IMG/VR virus record: IMGVR_UViG_3300033153_007207
Coordinates: 1-27,888 of that record
Length of the DNA: 27,888 nucleotides
Source: a virus
Direction: 5' to 3' (one strand)
Part shown: positions 18,577 to 24,464 of the stretch, piece by piece
Layout of the letters: the number at the start of each line of letters is the position of its first letter
How positions within the stretch are numbered: the stretch's first letter is position 1
Position numbers and translations under genes: made by a program
The notes under the pieces: model-generated
Seen by the model: the letters and a program-made list of their open reading frames with translations, nothing else
What the model was told of the DNA's origin: nothing
The model's database searches: none

Positions 18577-18655
18577 CTGAAAAATTTATTTTAGGGTCAA
18601 GGAACTGGGTAATTTGGGGCATTGTGGGGTAAATTTTCTTTTGATGATATTTTGC

Positions 18656-18684
18656 TGTATATAGGCACCCTACCTAGTTGACAA
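18656..18684 (-). promoter_or_regulatory. Second possible leftward promoter
   Basis: TTGTCA (18679-18684, minus) with a 17-base spacer and TATACA (18656-18661). It is a weaker match than the promoter 100 bases downstream and may be a second late start. Confidence 0.4.
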
Positions 18685-18910
18685 ATTCTTTGGTATTACC
18701 GCATGAAAGGGGGTCTGAGCTTAGGGCTATTAGACCTAGTCTACAAACCGCCCTACCCCCCCACCCCCCATATCATATAATTGATGAGTCTGTTTTTTAT
18801 AGCCCTGAGATGCGCTGTGCTGAGCCAGGTTGCACGATCTCTGCCAGGTGATGCCATGATAGCCTATTGCCTTAGAAGCGCTTAGACAGGCTAACAGAGC
18901 GTCTGGCAAT

Positions 18911-19020
18911 AGTGTAAAGAATACCGAATCGTGTCGATATATCTTACACTTCTAAGTGCTTGATATATAAGGGATTGATCAAATAGTGACCAGAAAAGTG
19001 TCACAAATCGTTACACTTTT
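18911..19020. promoter_or_regulatory. AGTGT/ACACT dyads (probable operator cluster)
   Basis: Inverted arms AGTGTAA (18911-18917) and TTACACT (18944-18950) form one dyad. AAAAGTGT (18994-19001) and ACACTTTT (19013-19020) form another with an 11-base spacer, and a GTGAC/GTCAC pair overlaps it. The shared core suggests binding sites for a dimeric regulator. No protein for it is identified. Confidence 0.5.
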
Positions 19021-19078
19021 GAAACGTCTACCTATTTAAGCAAATGCTAATATACTCCTAAGTGCTTGATATATAAGG
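18952..19078 (+). repeat. 21-base direct repeat pair, 106 bases apart
   Basis: The same 21 bases, beginning CTAAGTGCTTGATATATA, occur at 18952-18972 and 19058-19078. The offset is about ten helical turns, so both copies face the same side of the DNA. They include a TATATA-like element but no -35, suggesting an activator site, operator or phage-specific promoter. Confidence 0.7.
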
Positions 19079-19155
19079 ATATAATAAAGTTGGCACGCTG
19101 GTTGCATATATATAAGCGTAACACAAATTTTAATCCACCACCAAAGGCTGACATT

Positions 19156-19272
19156 ATGTCATATCAACAAATTTGCTGGAAACTCGAAGATATACCCGCA
19201 TATTGGAAAATGCTAATATGCTCACAGACCATTGGCTTGACAGCTTGCCTGTTAGCTAAATTACTAAACTAA
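19156..19272 (+). CDS. Possible small protein (first rightward gene)
   Basis: The likely start is ATG 19156 (MSYQQICWKLEDIPAYWKML, 38 residues) with AAAGG 8 bases upstream. An upstream in-frame TTG at 19066 lies inside the direct repeat and is less credible. The C-terminal half is hydrophobic (MLICSQTIGLTACLLAKLLN), possibly a short membrane segment. The next gene follows after 18 bases. No family is recognised, and it may be a short leader ORF rather than a gene. Confidence 0.45.
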   Translation: MSYQQICWKLEDIPAYWKMLICSQTIGLTACLLAKLLN

Positions 19273-19290
19273 TCAAGAGGTTATAAACTA

Positions 19291-19557
19291 ATGAAAAACT
19301 TAATAATATCAACATGTTACAAAACTACTGAAGACTTGGTTCGTGCTATGGTTCACTCCGCCGTAGAAACAGCCAAACATATGACGAAAGTTGACCCTGA
19401 AAAGTATAGACGCTCGTCATGGTTGGAATGTCAACACGCTATAGCAGGTATCAGAACTGCTGTTATATATATGCTAGATGACACTCCTGAATCGGACGCT
19501 ATAGAAGACCTGCTATCTAAATATATTGATTCGTGTATTAAACGAGCATACGAATAA
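19291..19557 (+). CDS. Hypothetical early protein
   Basis: This 88-residue protein begins MKNLIISTCYKTTEDLVRAM, with AGAGG about 10 bases before the ATG. It looks all-helical, with mixed charge and a closing ESDAIEDLLSKYIDSCIKRA helix. No motif is recognised. Gene order and its own ribosome binding site support reality. Its small soluble helical character is typical of early phage proteins that bind host targets, but no function is assigned. Confidence 0.7.
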   Translation: MKNLIISTCYKTTEDLVRAMVHSAVETAKHMTKVDPEKYRRSSWLECQHAIAGIRTAVIYMLDDTPESDAIEDLLSKYIDSCIKRAYE

Positions 19558-19618
19558 ATCCATACAGACCGGAGCAAGGACGCTTCATTACTAAACACTA
19601 ATATAAGAGATTACTAAT

Positions 19619-19978
19619 ATGAATACACTTGGAATTAACGAAACTTGCGACGGGTTCGAAACTAACGATATAGCGCATGAGATTAACGCCATGTTTGAAA
19701 GTAACTATACTACTGAGATGCCTATAACATCGGAGTATGACACAGCGGACTATTCAACTGAGAAACCTTGGAAACGTATATACGAATCTAAAACAGACCC
19801 GATTGAATTCATGAAACTGTGTGGGCTGAACTTTGTTGCTTTATATAAAGTTAAAGGTTCCGACGAATGGCATGAAGAAGGATACTATACCACTAAAGAC
19901 GAGGCGAAAGAAGGCGCGTTTAGTCAAATACTTTCTTACATCGATATTGTTACTGAATCAAAAATCGAGGCACTTTAA
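19619..19978 (+). CDS. Hypothetical early protein
   Basis: This 119-residue acidic protein begins MNTLGINETCDGFETNDIAH. The C-terminal half (MKLCGLNFVALYKVKGSDEW to the end) looks like a compact alpha/beta domain. A weak AGAGA precedes the start. The next gene begins two bases after its stop, and that gene's ribosome binding site (GAGG) lies in its last codons, implying coupled translation. No family is recognised. Confidence 0.7.
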   Translation: MNTLGINETCDGFETNDIAHEINAMFESNYTTEMPITSEYDTADYSTEKPWKRIYESKTDPIEFMKLCGLNFVALYKVKGSDEWHEEGYYTTKDEAKEGAFSQILSYIDIVTESKIEAL

Positions 19979-19979
19979 T

Positions 19980-20162
19980 ATGAGCTACATGACATTTGAA
20001 ATAAACAACGGCAAGCTAACTCTTAGACCTGCTATATATAAGGGCATAGCATCTAGCAGATGCAATAACCTTAAATCATTTGATAACCCTATGCTCGAAG
20101 ATGATGAGCCGGAGTATATTGAGCCAGAATATGGCTCTGACTTAATAGACTTTGAAGACTAG
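19980..20162 (+). CDS. Small acidic hypothetical protein
   Basis: I start it at ATG 19980 (MSYMTFEINNGKLTLRPAIY, 60 residues) because that ATG is 1 base after the upstream stop and follows GAGG by 9 bases. The longer frame to 19833 lies inside the upstream gene. The C-terminus is very acidic (NPMLEDDEPEYIEPEYGSDL then IDFED), a DNA-mimic-like composition. With only 60 residues, I would not claim a mimic. Confidence 0.65.
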   Translation: MSYMTFEINNGKLTLRPAIYKGIASSRCNNLKSFDNPMLEDDEPEYIEPEYGSDLIDFED

Positions 20163-20169
20163 CAGGAGG

Positions 20170-20189
20170 CGCACCATATTGGTGCGTTT
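20170..20189 (+). terminator. Weak hairpin after the first rightward operon
   Basis: A perfect 7-base stem (CGCACCA, loop TAT, TGGTGCG) is followed by TTT. It is a possible intrinsic terminator or mRNA 3' structure; the T-run is short. Confidence 0.4.
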
Positions 20190-20201
20190 GCGCCGTCGGG
20201 T

Positions 20202-20290
20202 ATATTAGAATATTATAATATACTAATATGCTGATGCGCCGATTTTACCATAGGGAATCGGGTAATGTCAAGGGCTATTGGTGGATATTG
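20202..20290. promoter_or_regulatory. Intergenic module A (degenerate rightward half)
   Basis: It contains a near-perfect 28-base AT palindrome (20202-20229) and a minus-strand promoter: TTGACA (20266-20271), 18-base spacer, TAAAAT (20242-20247). The box found rightward in modules B-F is recognisable but degraded, with no good -10 after it. The leftward promoter is the part that stayed intact. Its predicted start (about 20235) lies just before the palindrome. Confidence 0.65.
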
Positions 20291-20357
20291 ACAGAAATAA
20301 TTGGCATGGATTTTGACGCGTGTTAATAATCGTGCCAACTATATTTGCGTTTAGGGG

Positions 20358-20387
20358 TTGACTCAGCCCGATATTTTATGAGATAAT
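20358..20387 (+). promoter_or_regulatory. Rightward sigma70 promoter
   Basis: TTGACT (20358-20363), 18-base spacer, GATAAT (20382-20387). It is followed by the repetitive 20424 ORF and then the G-rich tract. Confidence 0.6.
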
Positions 20388-20423
20388 AGCCGTCTGGGAA
20401 ATTAATCGGAGAAATCAAATATT

Positions 20424-20549
20424 ATGAAATGCTTATATTCTAATATTCTAATATGCTTATATTCTAATATTCTAATATGCTTATATAGCTTCTGCACCGG
20501 AGAGGTTGGGAGGGGGAGGGGGAGGGGAGTGAGTAGGGTAGTAATATAA
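20424..20549 (+). CDS. Possible short repetitive ORF
   Basis: The frame (41 residues, MKCLYSNILICLYSNILICL at the start) follows GGAG by a longish gap. A 24-base tandem repeat gives CLYSNILI twice, and the G-rich tract gives GRGRGRG. It may be real, but the composition suggests a leader whose repeats or G-run matter rather than the peptide. Confidence 0.25.
   Translation: MKCLYSNILICLYSNILICLYSFCTGEVGRGRGRGVSRVVI
20431..20485 (+). repeat. 24-base tandem repeat (two copies and part of a third)
   Basis: Units at 20431-20454 and 20455-20478 are identical and start GCTTATATTCTAATATTC. A partial third copy follows. Each contains CTAATAT half-sites like those in the AT palindromes of modules A, E and G. 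Confidence 0.8.
20508..20527 (+). other. G-quadruplex-forming tract
   Basis: Four runs of 3, 5, 5 and 4 G are separated by single A bases. This is a classic short-loop G4 motif on the coding strand between two rightward promoters. Confidence 0.6.
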
Positions 20550-20559
20550 TAATGTAGGG

Positions 20560-20588
20560 TTGTAATTCTATTTTAGTTATGTTATAAT
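20560..20588 (+). promoter_or_regulatory. Rightward sigma70 promoter for 20615 operon
   Basis: TTGTAA (20560-20565), 17-base spacer, TATAAT (20583-20588), 26 bases ahead of the next ATG, which follows AGAGGG. Confidence 0.7.
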
Positions 20589-20614
20589 GTAGTTATTGAA
20601 ACAGAGGGTTTAAT

Positions 20615-20746
20615 ATGAATACGAAAAAGATAGATAGATTTATAGATAACTATCCTTGGTGTTGGGGATTGATTATGATATGTATATGTGCTGTGACTTC
20701 AATACCTGCCGCTATGCTAGGCATATGGCTAGGGCGTATGTTATGA
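20615..20746 (+). CDS. Small membrane protein
   Basis: This 43-residue protein (MNTKKIDRFIDNYPWCWGLI start) has a basic N-terminus and one membrane segment (about residues 15-40, LIMICICAVTSIPAAMLGIW). AGAGGG precedes the start and a good promoter lies just upstream, so expression is likely. It overlaps the next gene by 4 bases (ATGA). It belongs to a series of tiny membrane proteins in this region; function is unknown. Confidence 0.7.
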   Translation: MNTKKIDRFIDNYPWCWGLIMICICAVTSIPAAMLGIWLGRML

Positions 20747-21057
20747 AAACTAGTATATACATGGCAGACCCTCATAGTCCCGGCAGACATAATTCCTTTT
20801 TAGGTGGGGATTATTTTGATCAGGGTGATGGGTGGAATTTTACTGGTAAAATAAGATATACACCCACTATTATAAATGGTGAATATAATCTAGAATTTGA
20901 GATAGAAATAAATATTCCATCATGGGGTAACCGCAAAAAATGGTGGAAATTTTGGCAAGATCCGGAGATTATTATAAATCATAAAATAATATGGATAGAT
21001 GAAAAAGGCGTGCATATATCATTCAAGGATGAGCAGGTCGTGCTAGAATGTAATTAG
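20743..21057 (+). CDS. Hypothetical early protein
   Basis: The start is the ATG at 20743 overlapping the previous stop (ATGA), giving 104 residues (MKTSIYMADPHSPGRHNSFL start). It has unusually many Trp and aromatic residues (SWGNRKKWWKFWQDPEIIIN). It looks mainly beta-stranded in the middle (TPTIINGEYNLEFEIEINIP). No family is recognised. Module B follows its stop. Confidence 0.72.
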   Translation: MKTSIYMADPHSPGRHNSFLGGDYFDQGDGWNFTGKIRYTPTIINGEYNLEFEIEINIPSWGNRKKWWKFWQDPEIIINHKIIWIDEKGVHISFKDEQVVLECN

Positions 21058-21063
21058 AATAAG

Positions 21064-21190
21064 CCTAGATGAGATTCGTTCTCATTTAGGCGCCGATTTT
21101 AGCACAGCGAATCGGGTTTTGTCAATACCTCTTTGTGGGTATGGTGAATATAGCTGAGTCCTGTATAATGGCTTTATTGATTAGGGGGAT
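21064..21190. promoter_or_regulatory. Intergenic module B with opposed promoters
   Basis: Dyad 21064-21090 (core ATGAGA-TTCGT-TCTCAT). Leftward promoter TTGACA (21120-21125), 18 bases, TAAAAT (21096-21101). The rightward part has a conserved box ending GTATG at 21143, then 20 bases to TATAAT (21164-21169). Predicted rightward start is near 21176, and the mRNA then carries AGGGGG (21183-21188) before the ATG at 21193. Confidence 0.75.
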
Positions 21191-21192
21191 TT

Positions 21193-21381
21193 ATGAATAT
21201 TTATCAGGAAAAAGGTTTTGAAAGTCGTAAAGACTATATAGAACAGGTAGCTTTGACATACGGGCTTAATTATGAGCAGGTAGCATATACAGCCGAATTT
21301 TTAGGTATGTCAGAAGATTTTGATGGGTTACTGTCACACTGTGCAGATATGGCAGGTACAGTTTTTATGAGCGTAGAATAG
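21193..21381 (+). CDS. Hypothetical early protein
   Basis: This 62-residue helical protein (MNIYQEKGFESRKDYIEQVA start) has an AGGGGG ribosome binding site and is driven by module B. ALTYGLNYEQVAYTAEFLGM could be a small helix-turn-helix-like bundle, but I cannot place it in a family. Two more genes follow closely. Confidence 0.75.
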   Translation: MNIYQEKGFESRKDYIEQVALTYGLNYEQVAYTAEFLGMSEDFDGLLSHCADMAGTVFMSVE

Positions 21382-21392
21382 GAGGAGATAGA

Positions 21393-21467
21393 ATGATTAA
21401 ACGAATTTTTGTATTACATCTATATGCTTGGACAGCATTGATTATAATTATTGGGGTATTCGGTTAA
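21393..21467 (+). CDS. Tiny membrane peptide
   Basis: MIKRIFVLHLYAWTALIIII then GVFG: 24 residues with a basic start and one hydrophobic segment. An excellent ribosome binding site (AGGAGG, 7 bases before ATG) makes translation likely. Its stop overlaps the next start (TAATG). Confidence 0.65.
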   Translation: MIKRIFVLHLYAWTALIIIIGVFG

Positions 21468-21631
21468 TGATATCACTGGGGGGTATGAGTTTAAGAGCCT
21501 TGAATGTAGCGTTTAGATATGCTAGAATGTATAAAGTTGTTCCGAATGAAGCGAGCAAATGGACGGAAGAAGATAACCGCAAAATTAAGGATTTATGCAC
21601 TGAAATAGACCGGAGACACAATGAGAATTAA
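21467..21631 (+). CDS. Hypothetical early protein
   Basis: I use ATG 21467 (54 residues) because it overlaps the previous stop. ATG 21485 (MSLRALNVAFRYARMYKVVP) preceded by GGGG is an alternative. The protein is helical and basic near the front, then charged (WTEEDNRKIKDLCTEIDRRH). No family is recognised. It overlaps the next gene by 11 bases. Confidence 0.65.
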   Translation: MISLGGMSLRALNVAFRYARMYKVVPNEASKWTEEDNRKIKDLCTEIDRRHNEN

Positions 21632-21845
21632 TATAGCTAAACTTGAAGCAAACGGCTTTATTGTAGACCAGAATAGAAAGGATGGAATAATCCATATTCA
21701 CCCAGCGGGGGGTAACACTGAGTTATTTAATGCAGTCTGCAAAACTCTTTCTACTTTTGACGTTTATGATGGTGCTCGAAAAGCTGAAGAACTGGTAATG
21801 CGAATTAATGACGAAAAAATAATGCAACTTAGTTCTGACATATAA
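21621..21845 (+). CDS. Hypothetical early protein
   Basis: This 74-residue protein begins MRINIAKLEANGFIVDQNRK with CGGAG 5 bases before the ATG. DGIIHIHPAGGNTELFNAVC suggests a small alpha/beta fold. No family is recognised. Module C follows. Confidence 0.7.
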   Translation: MRINIAKLEANGFIVDQNRKDGIIHIHPAGGNTELFNAVCKTLSTFDVYDGARKAEELVMRINDEKIMQLSSDI

Positions 21846-21885
21846 ACCCCTGTAGGTTTGGTCAGCCTTATACCAAAATGACAAG

Positions 21886-21991
21886 CCAAATGAGATTCGT
21901 TCTCATTTGGCGCGCCGATTTTAGCACAGCGAATCGGGTTTTGTCAATACCTCTTTGTGGGTATGGTGAATATAGCTGAGTCCTGTATAAT
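21886..21991. promoter_or_regulatory. Intergenic module C with opposed promoters; leaderless rightward start
   Basis: Perfect dyad 21886-21910 (10-base arms, CCAAATGAGA and TCTCATTTGG). Leftward TTGACA (21942-21947), 18 bases, TAAAAT (21918-21923), giving a predicted start at about 21911, next to the dyad. Rightward box ending GTATG at 21965, 20 bases, TATAAT (21986-21991). The rightward start, 7 bases downstream, is the A of the ATG at 21998. Confidence 0.8.
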
Positions 21992-21997
21992 GGCTTT

Positions 21998-22324
21998 ATG
22001 TTAAATACAACTACAGAAATATTCAATGAAATTAACTCCGACATTTTTGCGGATTCACTTGACATTCCAGAATTTCTATTTCTTGATGATTCTGAGAATT
22101 ATGGATGGTACATACAATATCATACTAAGGATTTTATTAATATAAACCCTAAATATTGCTTGACATATATTCATATATTTGGTACTATAGCACATGAGAT
22201 GATTCATTTATGGCAATATACCATAGAAAATAAACATTGGAAACAGGTAGGGCATAGGTTGGATTTTAGGAAAAAAGCACTGGAAATCGAAAACTTTTAT
22301 AAACTAGAATGGGATACGGTATGA
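21998..22324 (+). CDS. SprT-like zinc metallopeptidase
   Basis: This 108-residue protein has the zinc-protease motif HEMIH (His66, Glu67, His70) in AHEMIHLWQ, and a later His86 in VGHRLDFRKKA that fits the third ligand of SprT/Spartan-like folds. Length suits the minimal domain. Possible roles are cutting host proteins or DNA-protein crosslinks. The start codon sits 7 bases after the module C -10, so the mRNA is predicted to be leaderless, with no upstream ribosome binding site. Its stop overlaps the next gene's start (ATGA). Confidence 0.78.
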   Translation: MLNTTTEIFNEINSDIFADSLDIPEFLFLDDSENYGWYIQYHTKDFININPKYCLTYIHIFGTIAHEMIHLWQYTIENKHWKQVGHRLDFRKKALEIENFYKLEWDTV

Positions 22325-22491
22325 AAATAATAGCAGGTTTACTTTTAATGGTAATAGTTTATTTTATTAGCTTTTGGGCAATGGTTAAAGGTTGGGGAAT
22401 TGAACCTGTAGACCTTAGTTTTATAATATGGTCATACGTTGCTATGTTCATTGTTAATCTTATAAGCCTCGGAGTTATGGCAGAGACTTAA
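22321..22491 (+). CDS. Small two-helix membrane protein
   Basis: The 56 residues (MKIIAGLLLMVIVYFISFWA start) have two hydrophobic segments (about 2-22 and 35-54). The start overlaps the metallopeptidase stop. It could assist or inhibit the protease or act independently; no family is recognised. Confidence 0.68.
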   Translation: MKIIAGLLLMVIVYFISFWAMVKGWGIEPVDLSFIIWSYVAMFIVNLISLGVMAET

Positions 22492-22554
22492 CACAGGGCG
22501 AATTTCTAGGGCGCACGAGCCGAGGAAATGGATTTACTAGAATTAGTCTAAAGA

Positions 22555-22584
22555 CCTCAACCATAAAGGTTGGGGCATTTTTTT
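22555..22584 (+). terminator. Intrinsic terminator
   Basis: Stem CCTCAACC with GGTTGGGG (one wobble), loop ATAAA, then CATTTTTTT. It terminates the metallopeptidase and membrane-protein transcript. Confidence 0.8.
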
Positions 22585-22598
22585 GTCCACAATATTCT

Positions 22599-22720
22599 AA
22601 ACGAGAATCATTCTCGTTTGAGGCGCCGATTTTAACACATAAAATCGGGTTTTGTCAATACCTCTTTGTGGGTATGGTGTGGCGCGGGGTTTCCTGTATA
22701 ATGGCTTTATTGATTAGAGG
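22599..22720. promoter_or_regulatory. Intergenic module D with opposed promoters
   Basis: Dyad 22599-22619 (AAACGAGAA, TCA, TTCTCGTTT). Leftward TTGACA (22653-22658), 18 bases, TAAAAT (22629-22634). Rightward box ending GTATG (22676), 20 bases, TATAAT (22697-22702), then ATTAGAGGGA. No ATG follows at the usual distance. The next gene instead has its own promoter, so the original gene may have been lost. Confidence 0.72.
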
Positions 22721-22759
22721 GAAGCGGTTAAAAACCTTTAAAAATAATTCAAAAAATGC

Positions 22760-22788
22760 TTGACAAACGAATCGAATCAATGTAAAAT
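22760..22788 (+). promoter_or_regulatory. Strong sigma70 promoter of 22863 gene
   Basis: TTGACA (22760-22765), 17-base spacer, TAAAAT (22783-22788). The same TTGAC(A/T)-17-TAAAAT form occurs at 26165 and 27091. Confidence 0.82.
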
Positions 22789-22808
22789 GTGTTTCAAGGA
22801 ATAGGGAA

Positions 22809-22850
22809 ATGGATTTCACTTTAATCACCCAATCATGGGTAACAATTTGA
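22809..22850 (+). CDS. Possible 13-residue leader peptide
   Basis: MDFTLITQSWVTI is preceded by AGGG. Its stop overlaps the GAGG ribosome binding site used by the next gene. It could couple or attenuate translation of that gene. Too short to be sure. Confidence 0.35.
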   Translation: MDFTLITQSWVTI

Positions 22851-22862
22851 GGTATTAAAATC

Positions 22863-23300
22863 ATGGCTAAAGTAGCTAATTATTCAGCGGAATTAACCGC
22901 TACAATCGTTTCGGCTTATACTGATGCGGGCAACGGTGTGACAGATGCGGATTATGCAACTCGAAAAGAGATTGTAAAAAATCTGGCTAAAACTCACCAG
23001 AAATCTGAGCAGTCTATAATCTCTAAACTGGTGCGCGAAAAACGCGAAGATGGCACTAATGTGTATATTTCCGCGAAACCTGCCAATTCTGCTGTAACTG
23101 GTAAACCTGCGATGAAAAAGGATGCGATGGTTGAAAAACTGCGTAATGTTTCAGGTCTGGAATTATCAGCCAGTATGGAAAAAACCACGGTTTCAGATTT
23201 GAGTATGCTTATCGAAGTTTTTGAGCAGTCTGACGCAGAAGCGGAAGTGGTAGACGCAGATGAGAATGATTCTCAGGACGGTGAAACCGACACAGAGTAG
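22863..23300 (+). CDS. Putative DNA-binding regulator (paralogue of 26245 gene)
   Basis: This 145-residue protein has an N-terminal helical domain with an HTH-like stretch (LAKTHQKSEQSIISKLVRE), a linker, then a C-terminal KKDAMVEKLRNVSGLELSAS and MEKTTVSDLSMLI region that looks like a helix-extension-helix (SAP/HeH-like) element. I recall similar small proteins in T4- and T7-like phages. It ends in an acidic tail (EVVDADENDSQDGETDTE). It aligns with the 26245 gene end to end. Preceded by a strong promoter, a leader peptide and followed by a terminator. The domain names are inference. Confidence 0.72.
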   Translation: MAKVANYSAELTATIVSAYTDAGNGVTDADYATRKEIVKNLAKTHQKSEQSIISKLVREKREDGTNVYISAKPANSAVTGKPAMKKDAMVEKLRNVSGLELSASMEKTTVSDLSMLIEVFEQSDAEAEVVDADENDSQDGETDTE

Positions 23301-23312
23301 GGCAATCCTGCC

Positions 23313-23341
23313 AGCCTATCCCGAAAGGGGTAGGCTTTTTT
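23313..23341 (+). terminator. Intrinsic terminator
   Basis: AGCCTATCCC, loop GAAA, GGGGTAGGCT then TTTTTT. Clear, strong rho-independent structure just after the 23300 stop. Confidence 0.88.
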
Positions 23342-23351
23342 ATTCCCGCGA

Positions 23352-23487
23352 ATATTAGTATATTATAATATTCTAATATACTCGCGCCAATTTTATCACA
23401 TAAAATTGGGTTTTGTCAATATCTCTTTGTGGGTATGGTGTGGGCTGTGCTTTCCTGTATAATGGCTTTATTGATTAGAGGAGAGAG
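23352..23487. promoter_or_regulatory. Intergenic module E with opposed promoters and AT palindrome
   Basis: A near-perfect 28-base AT palindrome (23352-23379), the reverse complement of the one in module A, is flanked by CGCG. Leftward TTGACA (23414-23419), 18 bases, TAAAAT (23390-23395). Rightward box ending GTATG (23437), 20 bases, TATAAT (23458-23463), then a GAGGAG ribosome binding site. Confidence 0.78.
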
Positions 23488-23488
23488 C

Positions 23489-23707
23489 ATGAAGTTTTAC
23501 GAATTTTTTGGGGCGTTGTTGGCGGGTATCGGTTTTGGTATGCTGTCATTCGGCTTTTATTTTACAGGATTTATTCTGGGAAGTCTATCTTGCATATTTT
23601 TAATTATATATTTTGTTGCAACTAAACAACATTCTCTATTGACATTACAGGCATATTTTAGTATAATGAATGTCATAGGAATTATAAATAACTGGGGTTC
23701 ATTATGA
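23489..23707 (+). CDS. Small multi-pass membrane protein
   Basis: I start at ATG 23489, after GAGGAG, giving 72 residues (MKFYEFFGALLAGIGFGMLS start); the longer frame begins inside the promoter. There are about three hydrophobic helices, with the last part TKQHSLLTLQAYFSIMNVIG resembling small transporter-like folds (PnuC/YgjV type) only faintly. It overlaps the next gene (ATGA). Confidence 0.72.
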   Translation: MKFYEFFGALLAGIGFGMLSFGFYFTGFILGSLSCIFLIIYFVATKQHSLLTLQAYFSIMNVIGIINNWGSL

Positions 23708-24192
23708 TTAAAAGGATACACATGTACGATTTAGACGGTTTAGCTATTGATAGCTTACATCGGTATAAAACCAAAAACGGGAAAATTGACTTATCCTACT
23801 GGCGGGAAAATGACCACGCTGAAAAGATTATGCAGGATTCCTTAATGCCTATGGCTAAACATATTCAAGATTCTATTATGAATCCTAGCATTTATGTGAT
23901 TATCGCTACTGCTAGAGCGTGTATTGCCGGTGATGCAAATTACAATTTTATAGACTTACATTTTAAAGGTTTTAACAAGTTTATCCATAGAAAAGGTACT
24001 AATGACAATCGGGGCGGGGCGGAATTGAAAATCAAAGGCATGAAACAATTTTTAGGTCTTAAACAATTTCAAGGCGCAAAATTTCATGTTTATGAAGATA
24101 ATAGTGATTATCTGGCAGACGTTTGTTATGCAATGCGGGATATGGGATTTCCTACAGTCGGACATTTTAATCCATCTTATCAGGGACATTAA
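23704..24192 (+). CDS. HAD-superfamily phosphatase-like protein
   Basis: This 162-residue protein has HAD motif I with Asp9 and Asp11 in MYDLDGLAIDS, a motif II Thr69 in VIIATARAC, Lys109 or Lys111 in AELKIKGMK (motif III), and acidic motif IV in HVYEDNSDYLADV (Glu131, Asp132, Asp135). This suggests phosphate-group hydrolysis, for example on nucleotide or polynucleotide 3' ends. It overlaps the membrane-protein stop and is followed closely by a small ORF. Substrate is unknown. Confidence 0.8.
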   Translation: MIKRIHMYDLDGLAIDSLHRYKTKNGKIDLSYWRENDHAEKIMQDSLMPMAKHIQDSIMNPSIYVIIATARACIAGDANYNFIDLHFKGFNKFIHRKGTNDNRGGAELKIKGMKQFLGLKQFQGAKFHVYEDNSDYLADVCYAMRDMGFPTVGHFNPSYQGH

Positions 24193-24194
24193 AA

Positions 24195-24344
24195 ATGAAA
24201 AAGTTATATGAAATGTCAATAAAAGAAAGGCATAAAAAATTGGCGGCTGTAAGGCATGAAATTTTAAAAGACATGTTTTTTCTAACAAATGGCGGTGTAA
24301 AAGCAGTAGCTGTCGGAGTTATTAAAAAACAGCCTTTCTTTTAA
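24195..24344 (+). CDS. Small basic hypothetical protein
   Basis: The 49 residues (MKKLYEMSIKERHKKLAAVR start) are rich in lysine and predicted helical. AGGG lies about 9 bases before the ATG, and it begins 2 bases after the HAD stop. No family is recognised. Possibly nucleic-acid binding, given the charge. Confidence 0.6.
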   Translation: MKKLYEMSIKERHKKLAAVRHEILKDMFFLTNGGVKAVAVGVIKKQPFF

Positions 24345-24350
24345 CAAAGT

Positions 24351-24458
24351 CCAAATGAGAATCATTCTCATTTGGCGGCGCCAATTTTATCACATAAAAT
24401 TGGGTTTTGTCAATATCTCTTTGTGGGTATGTACGGGTGGGGCTGAATTTGATACTAT
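24351..24458. promoter_or_regulatory. Intergenic module F with opposed promoters; Fur-like dyad; leaderless rightward start
   Basis: A perfect dyad 24351-24375 contains AATGAGAATCATTCTCATT, close to a Fur box. Leftward TTGACA (24408-24413), 18 bases, TAAAAT (24384-24389). Rightward box ending GTATG (24431), 21 bases, TACTAT (24453-24458). The start would fall on the A of the ATG at 24465. Confidence 0.75.
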
Positions 24459-24464
24459 AAGCGC

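Larger units (their letters stand above)
18541..19155. other. Divergent non-coding control region
   Basis: There is no convincing gene between the leftward operon and the first rightward ORF. The region holds the leftward promoters, a C-run tract (18748-18769), a long imperfect inverted repeat around 18860-18911 (arms TATTGCC and GGCAATA at 18865-18871 and 18905-18911), dyads of AGTGT type, and a 21-base direct repeat. It probably carries the early-promoter and operator cluster and perhaps an origin. I could not find a clean rightward sigma70 promoter here. Confidence 0.75.

Noticed and set aside
19833-19979. Upstream extension of the 60-residue gene
   Set aside because: It lies wholly within the 119-residue gene in another frame; ATG 19980 has the better site.
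23429-23488. Earlier start of the membrane protein at 23429
   Set aside because: That segment is the module E promoter, and ATG 23489 follows GAGGAG.
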